Shown: positions 39,401 to 50,190 of the stretch, piece by piece
How the letters are laid out: each line of letters opens with the position of its first letter
Position numbering within the stretch: position 1 is the first letter of the stretch
Assembly (NCBI GenBank): GCA_004369045.1
Contig: ML213503.1
Location: 1,893,121-1,957,120 of the forward strand
DNA length: 64,000 nucleotides
Origin: Heliocybe sulcata
Taxonomy: Eukaryota; Basidiomycota; Agaricomycetes; Gloeophyllales; Gloeophyllaceae
Direction of reading: 5' to 3'
Notes under the pieces: generated by a model
Seen by the model: the letters and a program-made list of their open reading frames with translations, nothing else
Told to the model about the DNA's origin: nothing
Databases searched by the model: none
Position numbers and translations under genes: made by a program

Positions 39401-39578
39401 TGCCTAGGTACGTGTCCATTCAGCCCGTTACTCACACTGGCCATCCATCCGTCTCCCTGTGGATTGCTGGCTCCTTGACGTTTACGGACCTCTGGACTGG
39501 GCAGTTCTTTCTACGAAGGATCTCCTGCGACTCAATCAAGATACCCCATACGGACCTGTGAAGCTGACCATCAAGTGA
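36416..39578 (+). CDS. REC8: Meiotic cohesin kleisin subunit Rec8
   Basis: This is the kleisin that closes the cohesin ring and holds sister chromatids together in meiosis. The first exon MFFSTELLSRRDSGFGLLW joins LAATLGSKSSFKKLPKR and PAEPLALRLSSNLM, then a third exon GVVRVYKGYYSF. This N-terminal SMC3-binding domain resembles Rec8 (PLALRLSSNLM is nearly identical to the fission-yeast protein) more than Rad21. The middle is long, acidic and Ser-rich with many short exons, as is usual for kleisins, and should contain separase sites; I did not assign any. The C-terminal winged helix reads QIQSLPHGTDSLTFDDVVPK and ends LRLNQDTPYGPVKLTIK. More than ten introns are required and several mid-gene exon borders are uncertain. 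Rad21 is the alternative but fits less well. Confidence 0.88.
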
Positions 39579-40038
39579 TTTCATTCCTCCTGTCCTCTGC
39601 CGCCCGCTTTCTACTGGATGCTTTCAAGACGATTTCTCGGGTTTTGTTCTGGGTGCTTGCCGTCACTATGTTTGCCCATTTCTCTGAACTGTGCCGTCTG
39701 CTATTTGCTCTGTTTGCTATCGCTCGTGCTGTTCTGCTCTGCTATGAATGCGATCATCCATCCGTAGTGTTGTACCTTAATGCAATATCGTTGTGCAATT
39801 TAGGGTGAGAAGCAAGAGGTACCGGCAGAAGGCCGAATGCTGTGCAGCTGATCGGGCTAACCACGTGGCGGAAAACAGAAACCGCGGAAGAGGTGATTGG
39901 CCGGAAACGATGGGATTGAGACTTGGAATAAGATGTTTGTTCGGCACGGCCGCACAATACAGGGCCACCGTAAAGCCATCGCCTCATAACGCCCGACTAT
40001 CATTCCACATCTCTCATCCTCTCTCCTATCCCACCACC
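39579..40038. other. Intergenic region and promoter of isopentenyl-diphosphate isomerase
   Basis: These 460 bp follow rec8 and precede the isomerase start. They include a CCACGTGG E-box (39861-39868) and a GATTGG, i.e. an inverted CCAAT box, about 30 bp further on. The region just before the start is C/T-rich, common for highly expressed basidiomycete genes. Confidence 0.5.
39861..39868. promoter_or_regulatory. E-box palindrome CCACGTGG upstream of IDI1
   Basis: A perfect CCACGTGG lies 171 bp upstream of the isomerase start. CACGTG is a site for bHLH factors, including SREBP-type and Pho4/Cbf1-type regulators. A link to sterol control is inference only. Confidence 0.35.
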
Positions 40039-40944
<906 letters not shown>

Positions 40945-41204
40945 TGTATATATTTATTGGCCGACGCGTACTACTTGAGATGCTTTCATTCGCTTTGTGA
41001 TGCTAGATGTACAATCATTGGAGGACCCCCAGTTGGGTGGGACGCTAGATACACAGATGTTCTCTCTATGGCCCATATGAAAGAAAGATATAAAGTTGAG
41101 TGCTACATATCAGTTAGGGATATGATACAAGACGCCAAATACCTAGAGACCGACGTGAAATATGATGCGTGAATGAGATCGTTGGGATGGTCTCAACAGA
41201 ACGG

Positions 41205-42620
41205 CTACGACTCTGGTTGCCTTCTCTTGAATATCCAGAGCTCCTTCCTGCCCCCGAGGCCGAGCGGACCACGGCGGGCGAGAGGGACACTGGCGTTCAG
41301 GTCATACCCATGACCCTGCAGATGCTTCAGCACAGCCGAGACGAACATACTCTTATCCACAGGCGGTGCTAAACAGCACTCTTTCAGTTCACGCCCACAA
41401 CTCCCCACGTACCCGCGCACTCACCTCCCATGACGTTCTTCTGCAGCTCGATCACGCACATTCCGTCCTCCAAAATCTTATCGGACGCAACGCGGCGGGG
41501 AAACGTGTTGCGCAGCGCGACGCCGATCGAGTCCTTGATCGGCTCTGGTGCGTCGAGGATGGTGACCTTTTCGCCCTTGCGGGAGAACATAACGGAAAAG
41601 AAGTGGATAGGACCGTCGGTGCGGAGTTTGCGCTCAGGAGGTTCAACGAATACAAGCCGTGGTAGCTGTGAATAGAGTGTTACAAGGCGGGTAGTGGTAA
41701 AACTCAAGGATGCGACTTACCCGTTTCCCAGAATTCACTGTCGTCTGGTAGAAGTAACCCTGTGACAGTGCGAGTGAACAGAAGTCAAGAGGGACGAGTC
41801 AATAAACGCACCAGCCGGGCCAGCGACGTGAAAAGGGCTGCCACCACCCTCCGTGCCCTTCATACAGGATTAGTGGGGATAGTTAGGCATAGTGTCGCAC
41901 ATGCTTACATGATCAAGTCATGGCCGGTGCAATTCCAAGGCGAGTCGCGAAAGACCACTCGCCACCGGTGCCCCTTGATGCCCTCGTCATCGACTGGCCA
42001 CATAGGCAACACCCGTTCCCTCAGAGCATCCGCAGTGTCCTCATAGGCGATGCCTTCGAAGCGCAACTCATTGCTGCCGTGGAAAGACACCATTATGTGA
42101 TCTAGGCAGCAGATCAGACACCAAGATGCCCGTGTATGTGAGATGACTAAGATTTACTAGGGATAAAGTGTGGCGATGAACCGGAATTGGTCCTCTGTCG
42201 AGTCATCGCACCGAGCGGGAGCCTCCCATCTCTTGCACTCGAACTGGACCGAGAGCGCGGGGTAGTCGGGCGAGGCCCTGGAGAATGCCCTGGAGTAGAT
42301 GGGCGGTGACCGTTCTGCGACGACCCCTTCTTCATCGCGGACTTGAGCGGCACCGCCGTTCTCGTGTCCCGAGCCTCTCTTTGCGCGGTGCTGATCCTCG
42401 TACTATGTTTCGCTCTCTGCAGTGGCGGCTGCTGGGGCACAGGGCCCTGGTGAGGAGAAGGACCAGGGAATCCGCCGTAGGTTGGGCTGGGGAAGGGCAC
42501 ACCCATGTTCTGAGGAGGCATGCCCCACCCCGGGGGCGGGTGCGTAGGAAAGCCGCCATCTGGGACGTAGTACGGTGTCGCGCCGGGGAAGTAGTGGGGT
42601 GCAGGCGCGTACTGCTGCAT
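41205..42620 (-). CDS. Unrecognised proline-rich protein with conserved-looking C-terminal domain
   Basis: Four coding segments join cleanly. Exon 1 (start 42620) encodes a Pro/Gly/Tyr-rich N-terminus (MQQYAPAPHYFPGATPYY) and an Arg/Ser-rich basic region. A GTAAAT donor near 42158 and a CTAG acceptor lead to HIMVSFHGSNELRFEGIAYE and PMWPVDDEGIKGHRWRVVF. A short exon GYFYQTTVNSGKR follows, then LPRLVFVEPPERKLRT, VMFSRKGEKVTILDAPEP and a last exon from KSMFVSAVLKHLQGHGYDLNA ending RRQPES. The N-terminus looks disordered; the C-terminal 190 residues look globular. I do not recognise the family. The joins keep frame and use good splice sites, so I favour one gene, but two adjacent genes remain possible. 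It is divergent from MPC1. Confidence 0.65.
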
Positions 42621-43077
42621 GAGCGCTCTGTCTCTTCACGCGCAAAGAAGATTAAGCTCGGAGACGGTGAAAAGGTCGCAGATAGAGTGAAGGAGGGGGC
42701 AAGGCGGGGGAAACGCCATCCCTCCGGATTGCAAAAGAAGAGCTGCAACGTGCTGGGCTGCCTTGCCTTTTCCAGTTTACATACGCGCCCACGCGTCTAG
42801 TTTTGACCCTGGATGCCGCAGGTACAAAGATACATGGACTCTGGCAGCAGAGCAGATCGCCGGAGACAGCGACGAGAGAGCGTACTCATTGTCGCAGTAG
42901 GCGAAGGAGAAAGAATATTGATATGAAATGGAATTGCAGTGGTCGTCAAGCCCGCAGGCCGGTTCCGCAATGCTGTGGTTCGCTCGCTCGCATGGTAAGC
43001 GGCACCCACGGCCTGGTCCGACCTTGCTGATTCCGTTTCTCCTCATACCATCCTCTCCTCGCTCTCTGTCTGCACAC
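42621..43077. other. Divergent promoter region between unrecognised gene and MPC1
   Basis: These 457 bp lie between two divergent starts and should contain both promoters. A single ACGCGT at about 42791 is within chance expectation. A pyrimidine-rich leader precedes the MPC1 start. No further element is recognised. Confidence 0.45.
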
Positions 43078-43714
43078 ATGGCTTCAGGTTTCGTCAACTG
43101 GCTGCGCTCGCCCAAGGCCCGCGAATACTTTTTCAGTGAGTTTACCCGCATTTTCGTAGCCGATCATTAATTGAAGAACCATCTAGGCACACACTTCTGG
43201 GGACCAGTGCGTGCCGTGCTCTCGCACATCCACCAGCCTTAAACCCTCATGAGTGGTATAGGTAGCCAACTGGGGTCTTCCGTTAGCGGCTATCGCAGAT
43301 TTGAAGAAGGATGAAGAGGTCATTTCTGGGCCAATGACAACGGCTCTTGCAGCTTACTCGTGAGTACCGCTTAACCTGACGGCTGCCATGTATGATTGTG
43401 ACCTGTACTCCCTTCCTCCCAGCATGGTCTTCATGCGCTTCGGTGAGTCAGAGCCTGGCTTCAGTCAGAGCGACATCTGACGTACATATTCAGCATGGCG
43501 CGTCCAACCACGAAACTACCTGCTCTTCGCGTGTCACGCCACCAACACGACTGCCCAATCAGTGCAGGGTTTCCGCTTCCTCAACTACTGGTACATGGGA
43601 GGCAAGGCCAAGAAGGAGCCAGAGGGCATTGAGAAGGTCAAGGCCGAGATTACGGAAGCAGCCGCCATCACACGAGAAGAGGCGAAGAAAGTCGCAGCAG
43701 GGCCAGCCAAGTGA
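43078..43714 (+). CDS. MPC1: Mitochondrial pyruvate carrier subunit 1
   Basis: This is a small inner-membrane protein that, as a heterodimer with an MPC2-type partner, imports pyruvate into mitochondria. The first exon [20 protein letters not shown] is joined to THFWGP, then [20 protein letters not shown] and [13 protein letters not shown], then a micro-exon MVFMRFA, then [20 protein letters not shown] and [13 protein letters not shown]. These match the MPC family signature (FWGPxANWGxPxAAxxD, [13 protein letters not shown]). The C-terminal tail is charged and Ala/Lys-rich, ending VAAGPAK. Total length is about 135 residues, normal for MPC1. Four short introns are placed; the third coding exon is only about 20 bp, so its borders deserve transcript support. 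Confidence 0.94.
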
Positions 43715-43845
43715 TCTGCGTGCGTCTGATACGGCTGCCTCTCTTCGACTGGGACTTTCAGGGATCTGAAGCGGGGTACACTGCTAGTAAGATATTGTTT
43801 CATAATACAAAATACCAGAGAAGCCCTCCAGCAGAGTGCATTCCG

Positions 43846-46800
43846 CTACCAAAATGTGCTGTCCCCATCATCCTTTTCCTTCCTCTTCTTGCCGCCCCCT
43901 TGCGCTAGGGCCTGCCGCTCATACATTTCCGCAATCTTGACATTGCTCATTAGCACACTCCGAGTCACCCATGGACATGGTCATTCTGCTTACCTGTTCC
44001 GGTCCCGTCGCATCGTCTGCCGACTTGTCGTCCCGGACGCGTATGAACCGAGGGAATCGCAGCGATATTCCACGCTCCTCCACCTGCGCTCTCACATGCA
44101 TAAGCAGGCTGACACAGAGTATGTTCACCAGGTTACGCACCAATCCTTGCGCTGCCGTATAAATAGGACTGAGACTCAAATCGGCTGTCAGGACTTCCCA
44201 GACGATCTTCGGCTCGAACCATACGTCCGGCTTTGCGCCGCCGATCTTGACGTCCCCTCTCGGCTTCTGTATCTCGAGTGGCTTGAGGATGCCCCAGTGC
44301 GATTGTAGCATCTCTTCGCTGAAACCCGTGCCGATTTTGCATATCGTTTGGTACTCCTCGGAGTCAGCGTCGTAGCATGCCAGGAGGAAGGCACCGTAGA
44401 CATTTGTGCGCTTCCCCTTGCCATAGTAGCCACCGATTGCGACAAGGTCCAACGAGTCGCCTATACCTGCTAAATAGTCCTTCTTGAGCTGTCATAGAAC
44501 GTATCATCAGCCGAAGGGTCGATAATGGTCACTGCGCGTCCCACCTTCAGCCAGTGTACAGTACGTCGGCTGGGTTGATAATAGCTAGCTTCAGACTCCA
44601 GCATCTTGACCATAAGACCCTCGCATCCATCCTTGACACTCTCCTCCAAGAACGACTGGATTTCCTCGGTCGTCTCGGCATCCGACGCCTTGGCGAACTG
44701 GAACTCGCCGTCGACCGGTTCGAAGTGTTGTCTCAGGAGCTCTCTCCTCTCCACCAAAGACTTTTGTAGTAAGGGCTGCAACCAAGTTTGACAGACTATC
44801 GATAATCACTAACAACGAAAGGACGTACCTCTCCGTTGAGATAGAGCAGATCGAAAGCGAAGAGACAAACCCGCACTTGAATGTCCTCCAATTTAACATC
44901 CTTGCGCTTTCGCCTGCTGAGCTCCTGGAAGGGCATGAGCTTCTTCGTGTCCTTGTCGATTGCTACCGCCTCGGCATCTATGACAAATGACTTTGTCGTG
45001 TCTTTGATACACTACCAGTCCAACTGTTAGTAAAGAGACTAGAGTGAAACGAGTATGCAATACTGACGTGAGGCAGCTGCTCCACCAGATCAGGATACTT
45101 CTTGCTCATATCTTCAGAATTCCGGCTGAACACAAACACCCTGCCGTCTTCCGTCCTGTGAATCTAACAGGCATCCATGAGCACGAGCTTGGGCTATGTC
45201 ATATGTTCTCTACCTGAGCACGTTCCCCGTCGTACTTATACTCGCAAGTGAACCGCTCATTCTCGAAGCGATCAAGCACTTCACCAATAGCCTTTGTCGG
45301 CCTGGCGAGCATAGGCTTCAGCGGGATGCCTGGTGTCAGCTTGCACTTTTCCTTCAAGCGATCGATCCCGAATTCGAGTAACGCAGGTATGACCTTGTCA
45401 TACGTAGGCAGCTCACTGAACGAGAAAAGATTAGGGACGAGCGACGGGTGTCCGAGACAGCCGAGCACTGACCTGTAGACCTGTTTGATAGTATTCGCTC
45501 CCTCCTGCAACCGGGAAGCAAGCTTTTCCTTGACCCATCTCTTGCCCTCTGTCAGATATCAGCTCGGTTCAGCTAGTATACGACAGCCCGTCTAACCTTT
45601 CTCCTTCGCGGCCAGCACTGCGGCATGAGCTACCGCAACCAAGACTGTGCGCTCCGCGTTGCCTATCCGGAGCTTGCCTTCCAAGCTCCGCACGATGTAC
45701 TTTGCCTCCTCTCCCTGGCATGCTGCTAGGAGCTTGGTGATGATGGACACTTTCTTGGCTTGAGACTGCGACATATGAGATTGAGGGGAGAATAGCGACA
45801 GCTACCACGTACGGAGTTGCCTGTGCTCATAGCAATTTTCTTCAGCTCCGAAAACACAAAGGGCACGGTGAGCGGTTTGGGTCTGAAGAGAGTCTTCTGG
45901 CTGTTCTTGGAGTTCTGAGAAGAAACATGAGAAGATCCAGACGGCGTGACCAGCACGCTCAGTATCTCACCATAGCCACCAAGCCCAAGTCACCCTTCGC
46001 CTTGAGGTCGGATTTGACGCTTGTGAGACTTCTGCCTGTTGATTCACTGATGGCCTTGACAAGCAAGCTCTCGCCTAGGCCCAACTCGATACCGACATAA
46101 TTCGGACACAACTGTTGATGGGTGTGAGCAGGGAGAATAGATAGTCTAAACAGAAGACGTATACCCTGTTTACACACAGGTAGACGGTCAGAAGCAGAGA
46201 TTCCGTATCTCCTGGTGCGCTTCGTTGGATGACGAGTTGTAGGAGAGCGGTCAACAGAGATGTCTTTTCTAGTCGTTTCGTTGTGGCCTCCACCAGAGAA
46301 AATGTCTTTGCTAGAGCAGCATACGGAACACTAGGAGAACTGTCAATAAAATCGTTGCAGAGGCGTCAGCTTAGACATACGGAGCTCCCACTTCCCAGCC
46401 GCCCTCCACATCGACTTCGTCCTTCCGAGAATTAGTCTTGTCCGCACTGGAGCCAGTCAATAAGAGGGACCAAGTGATTAGGGGGGTATCATACGCACTG
46501 GACTTTGGCGAGTCCGTCCTCTTCATCCTCAGTCAGCTCATCTTCACCCTCATCCGCCCGATCCTCTGCCTCATCAGCGCTAGTAGCGGGCAACTCATCA
46601 TCCGTAGCAGGGAGAGGAGCGGGACTTCCAAGCTCCTCGTCATCCTTCTCTTCTACGACCGCCCTCTTGCTTACCCGTGCCCGCTTCGTAGCTTCTGCTG
46701 GCTTTTTGCTCCGTTCAGCAGGCGGAGGAGTCTTCAACCCTGCCTTCTTGGAGGGTTCGGCATTGCTCGCAGTTGACGAAGGTTTACTGGACGGAGGTTT

Positions 46801-47183
46801 ACTACTGTTTTGTTCCACTGCGTCCTGGTCAGCTGGACGTCAGCATTACAGTCGATGGGACTTACGTGCAGGCGGAACTTCATCATCCGAGTCCACCACG
46901 CAACGCTTCTTGGTCTTCCGAGCCGCGCTATCTGAGTACGCAGTATAAGAGGGACGGAATGTTGCAGACAGGATCAGGAATTACTTTCGAGAGTGGCCGG
47001 TTTCTTCCGCTTGAAGACATTGTTGTCGACCTCCATCGGTGTGAGGCCATCCGACGAGCTTGAAGCCACCTGTTTTGTAGACTCCGAGCCTATTTTATGG
47101 GCTGCTTTCTTGCCCTTGCCTCCATCGTTCCACATATCCATGAGACTGGATTGCTGTGTCGACGGCTTGGCTCCTTTAGACAT
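43846..47183 (-). CDS. CDC9: DNA ligase I (ATP-dependent, replicative)
   Basis: It seals nicks between Okazaki fragments and in excision repair. The start [20 protein letters not shown] includes a PIP-box-like QSSLMDMW at residues 11-18 for PCNA binding. The next 200 residues are basic, acidic and disordered. The DNA-binding domain follows, then the adenylation site [11 protein letters not shown] with the nucleotide-accepting lysine near 45235. [20 protein letters not shown] lies near 44600 and [20 protein letters not shown] near 44400. The OB fold includes [22 protein letters not shown] and [20 protein letters not shown]. The final exon encodes [18 protein letters not shown] and ends DSTFW. 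All ligase I motifs expected are present. Ten or so introns are needed. Three ACGCGT boxes sit upstream. Confidence 0.95.
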
Positions 47184-47309
47184 TAAGAGAAGCTTTTCTG
47201 AATATGCAGGATGTCAGGACTATAAACATGCAGCGATTGGTTGCACGGACCGAGGTTAGAACGACGACAGAGAAGAGGAAACACGCGCACAAGCATCGAC
47301 GCGGATACG

Positions 47310-47344
47310 ACGCGTGATGTCAAATTATGAACGCGTCGACGCGT
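47310..47344. promoter_or_regulatory. Three clustered MluI cell-cycle boxes upstream of DNA ligase I
   Basis: ACGCGT occurs at 47310-47315, 47331-47336 and 47339-47344, i.e. 127-161 bp upstream of the ligase start. In budding yeast such boxes drive S-phase expression of CDC9 and other replication genes through MBF. Three copies within 35 bp is far above chance in a 64-kb window. Binding here is inferred. Confidence 0.65.
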
Positions 47345-47377
47345 CCGGGGGCTCGATAATGGTAGATCTGCATGGAA

Positions 47378-47421
47378 TTAAAAAAAAAGAAAAAAAAGAA
47401 AAAGAAAAAGAAAAGAGAGAA
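47378..47421 (+). repeat. A-rich polypurine tract
   Basis: About 44 bp consist only of A and G on the plus strand, with runs of A separated by single G. It lies between the ligase cell-cycle boxes and the direct-repeat block. It may be a nucleosome-depleting tract, a low-complexity expansion or the tail of an old retroposed sequence. Confidence 0.7.
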
Positions 47422-47539
47422 ATCGGGTGAGATATGTCATGCATCATGGCGCGTCTATGTAGGACGTATACAGCCTGAGTTTGCCAAGAATTCAGTATAT
47501 TTTCTTCCCGGCCTACGGCCGGGGGTGACCATCTGCAAC

Positions 47540-48141
47540 AATATTGAGACCCCGCTCAGTATCTGGTAAATTGAAACTCCGCTCATTATCTGGGACCTCT
47601 ACTGGAGCACTTGTTTTGGCTACAAAAAATACTGAGACTTTGGTCAGACCTTTCCAAGTGCTACTAGACTGTCTGGGCGTGTCCATAATATTTCATGATG
47701 TGTTTCAGCTTTATAGCATTTTGCATGCTCTCAACTCCTACCGGGACTTGCCGAGAATCCGGCCATATTCAAACTCCGATATCATCGAGAGCGATCTTGT
47801 TCTCCTGCAGCGGCAGGCATAAACTGCATCTGCGAGCCAAATGAGGCATAAAAGTTGGTAAGTATAGCTAGGCGTCAAAATGTTCATCAGAGTGGCTTAT
47901 GAGTGCTGAAATAGATCAGAAATCGATGCAGTGGCTCGTGACCCCCTTTGGTACTTTATTGATGTTGTAGTAGCATAGTAGAAGGCAGTAAATCTACTAC
48001 CTACCTTTATACTAATATTAATCTCACATTTACAGTTCTCCAGTCCATTCAGAATCCTGATAGCCGACATACCAGAGTCAGAGATGTTCAGCCACTCAAG
48101 CTCAAGCCTGTGGGAATATTGACGTAACTCCGCTCATTATC
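47540..48141. repeat. AT-rich block bounded by direct repeats of a CCGCTCA-type motif
   Basis: AATATTGA plus a short gap plus CCGCTCAGTATC occurs at 47540-47563, and AATATTGA plus a short gap plus CCGCTCATTATC occurs at 48115-48141. A third copy, CCGCTCATTATCTGG, lies at 47579-47593. The block between is less GC-rich than the flanks and has no convincing coding frame. It may be a small non-autonomous element or an old repeat remnant; the family is not recognised. Confidence 0.45.
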
Positions 48142-48359
48142 ATAATCATTATCATGCAGAGCCACGAGTAACCTCCCCGTCCGGGCAAGGCAATCCCACG
48201 TGCCCCACTTAGATAACAACCTCTCGTTACTCTGTACTGGACGCATACACACGTCGCACCACGTCAATGCGCAGCAACAAGGCTATGTAACGAATTCCTT
48301 TGCACCGGGAAAAGTAATATTTGTGGATCTATCTGAACTGAGACGAACCCTATCATACC

Positions 48360-49797
48360 ATGATTATCACCACCTCCAAAGACGAGCAAGCCCGTGCTGA
48401 CTATGCAGGTCTACGTCCCGATGCTCCAGTCGCCGGTCCTTCAGAAATGGTTGATCCACCGCCCAGCTTCGAGGAGACCATAGGGCACGTCGCGATAAAC
48501 ATTGATGAGACCTACGTGCCGGAGGGAGGAGAGCAGCCGCCTCCTAATTTCACGCCGTATGAGGCAGAGTTCATGATTTCTGGTTCTGGGGTTGTAATCT
48601 CGCACGACGCACATCTTAACCAGGACGGTCGGTGCTCCTCTTCCCCTCATTATTGCATTCTGGTCTGAGATAATATACCCCTCATTCTGCAGGCGAAGCA
48701 TTGTATCGCTTCCTGCTCTCACAAGCAAGCAAGCCGCCGACATACTGGCTTCACTGCCAGGGCACTCATCAAGAGACTCGCACTCGTTGGGTCCATCACA
48801 CGAACGACAGAGGACACAATGAGAGCCGCTCGGAGACGGACACAATCACCGTGACAGATTTTGACTTCTACATCGACATCGGACGCCACATAGTCTCCGG
48901 GCCTGTTCATTGGTCTGTAGGCGATACCGAGCCTGCATACCGCGGCAAGATGGTGAAGGAAGTGGATTTGCCTCACGAACGGAGGAAAGCCACTCGGGCC
49001 GAGAGAAAGTATACGGATGAGTGGCAAAAGAGCAGGGCAAGAAAGGGCCTGCCCCCTTGGATCGGGCCAGAATGGCGAGACATAGCCGGTTCAGACGCCC
49101 TAGGTGAAGTATGCGTCTTGAACTCGTCCAAGACTCTGCGGCAGTGGGCAGACGAGTATTGCGCCAGCCCGAAATACCTGAAGGAGTTCGAGTACCAGAA
49201 GGTCGGTCAATCCAGTTAGTGTGCATGGCAATGCTAAGTCTTCTACAGGTCGTGTACGGATGGAACACTCAAGCACTGACCGACGCAATCCGTGCAGCAA
49301 TCGTATCAACGCACTACCGAGGGACGCTCAAAGTCGACTTTGAAACAACGGCGGACAAGATATTCATTCGTCCAGACAACAAGCTGTCCCGCATCCTGTC
49401 CAAGCAATGGATCAAATTCCTCCTGATAATCACCCTCCTATACTTCCCCTTCATATGGCTCTTCAAGCGCTTCCACTCGCATGGGGGAGGCAGATGGGTT
49501 GTCTGTGGAGGCGCGTATGCCTTGAAGTGCTACCAGACCACGGCAGAGGACAACATGAGGCTTGGCGGTGGTGACATCCAGCTGTCTGCAAGCAAGGCGC
49601 CTGTGACACCGGATTTCGTCCGACAAAGTGACGGTGGTCTCCGCAGGTTAGTGGGCATGAGGGAAGGTGAATGGTTCCGTGACTGGGAGGGAACCATACG
49701 GTCGGCAGTCAGATCAAGGTTGCAGTCCAAGGAGCCAATGGTTCTTCCTGGTCATCTAGTATCCAATCACCCTGCGATGCTGTTGGACGGATACTAA
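48360..49797 (+). CDS. Unrecognised single-pass membrane protein
   Basis: Three exons. The first starts MIITTSKDEQARADYAGLRP and has an acidic Pro-rich region (MVDPPPSFEETIGHVA) with a PPSFEE stretch resembling a PPxY-like or adaptor motif. The second runs from EALYRFLLSQASKPPTYW through TDFDFYIDIGRHI to LRQWADEYCASPKYLKEFEY. A GTCGGT donor and CTACAG acceptor join it to VVYGWNTQALTDAIRAAI, then THYRGTLKVDFETTADKIF and the single clear membrane segment WIKFLLIITLLYFPFIWLF near 49430. The hydrophilic C-terminus ends HPAMLLDGY. Proteins with this RPDN(K/R)LSR plus hydrophobic segment arrangement are, as I recall, common in fungi but uncharacterised. No enzymatic motif is seen. Confidence 0.75.
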
Positions 49798-50190
49798 ATA
49801 GTGCATCATCCGAAGTCGTTGCTAGCAAGATCAACTGTTTTCTTGGTTTGAATATCTTCACAGGAATCAATACAATAAGGTTAACAAGATAAAAGGAAGT
49901 TAGCTGTCTAATAAATCCGCAAATAAGTGAAGAAGGCTCGATGAATAAACAAAGATGCAAAAGATGGTCGAAATGAGAAACGTTCCCTCGAAATAACAAG
50001 GAACAACGCGCATTAAGAGAGACGCGCCCTACAGACAGCGTCCGTACGCTGAGGGTATTGAACTGAGATGTGCTAATGTACATTATGTTGGGGAGTCTTC
50101 GTCTTCTAGGGGGTCGCAGGCGTGGCGAGCGGGAGAGGATCATTTGAGAAGCAATGACGACGGGTAGGAAGCCCAAACTGTGACGTGCAT
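49798..50190. other. Convergent intergenic region
   Basis: These 393 bp lie between the 3' ends of the membrane-protein gene (+) and the glycosyltransferase gene (-). The middle is A-rich with ATAA-type stretches compatible with 3' untranslated regions. No gene or repeat is recognised. Confidence 0.45.

Larger units (their letters stand above)
47184..48359. other. Divergent intergenic region with cell-cycle boxes, purine tract and direct repeats
   Basis: About 1.2 kb separates DNA ligase I (-) from the membrane-protein gene (+). It holds the ACGCGT cluster, a purine tract and an AT-rich block bounded by direct repeats, all listed separately. No convincing coding frame is present. Confidence 0.6.
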
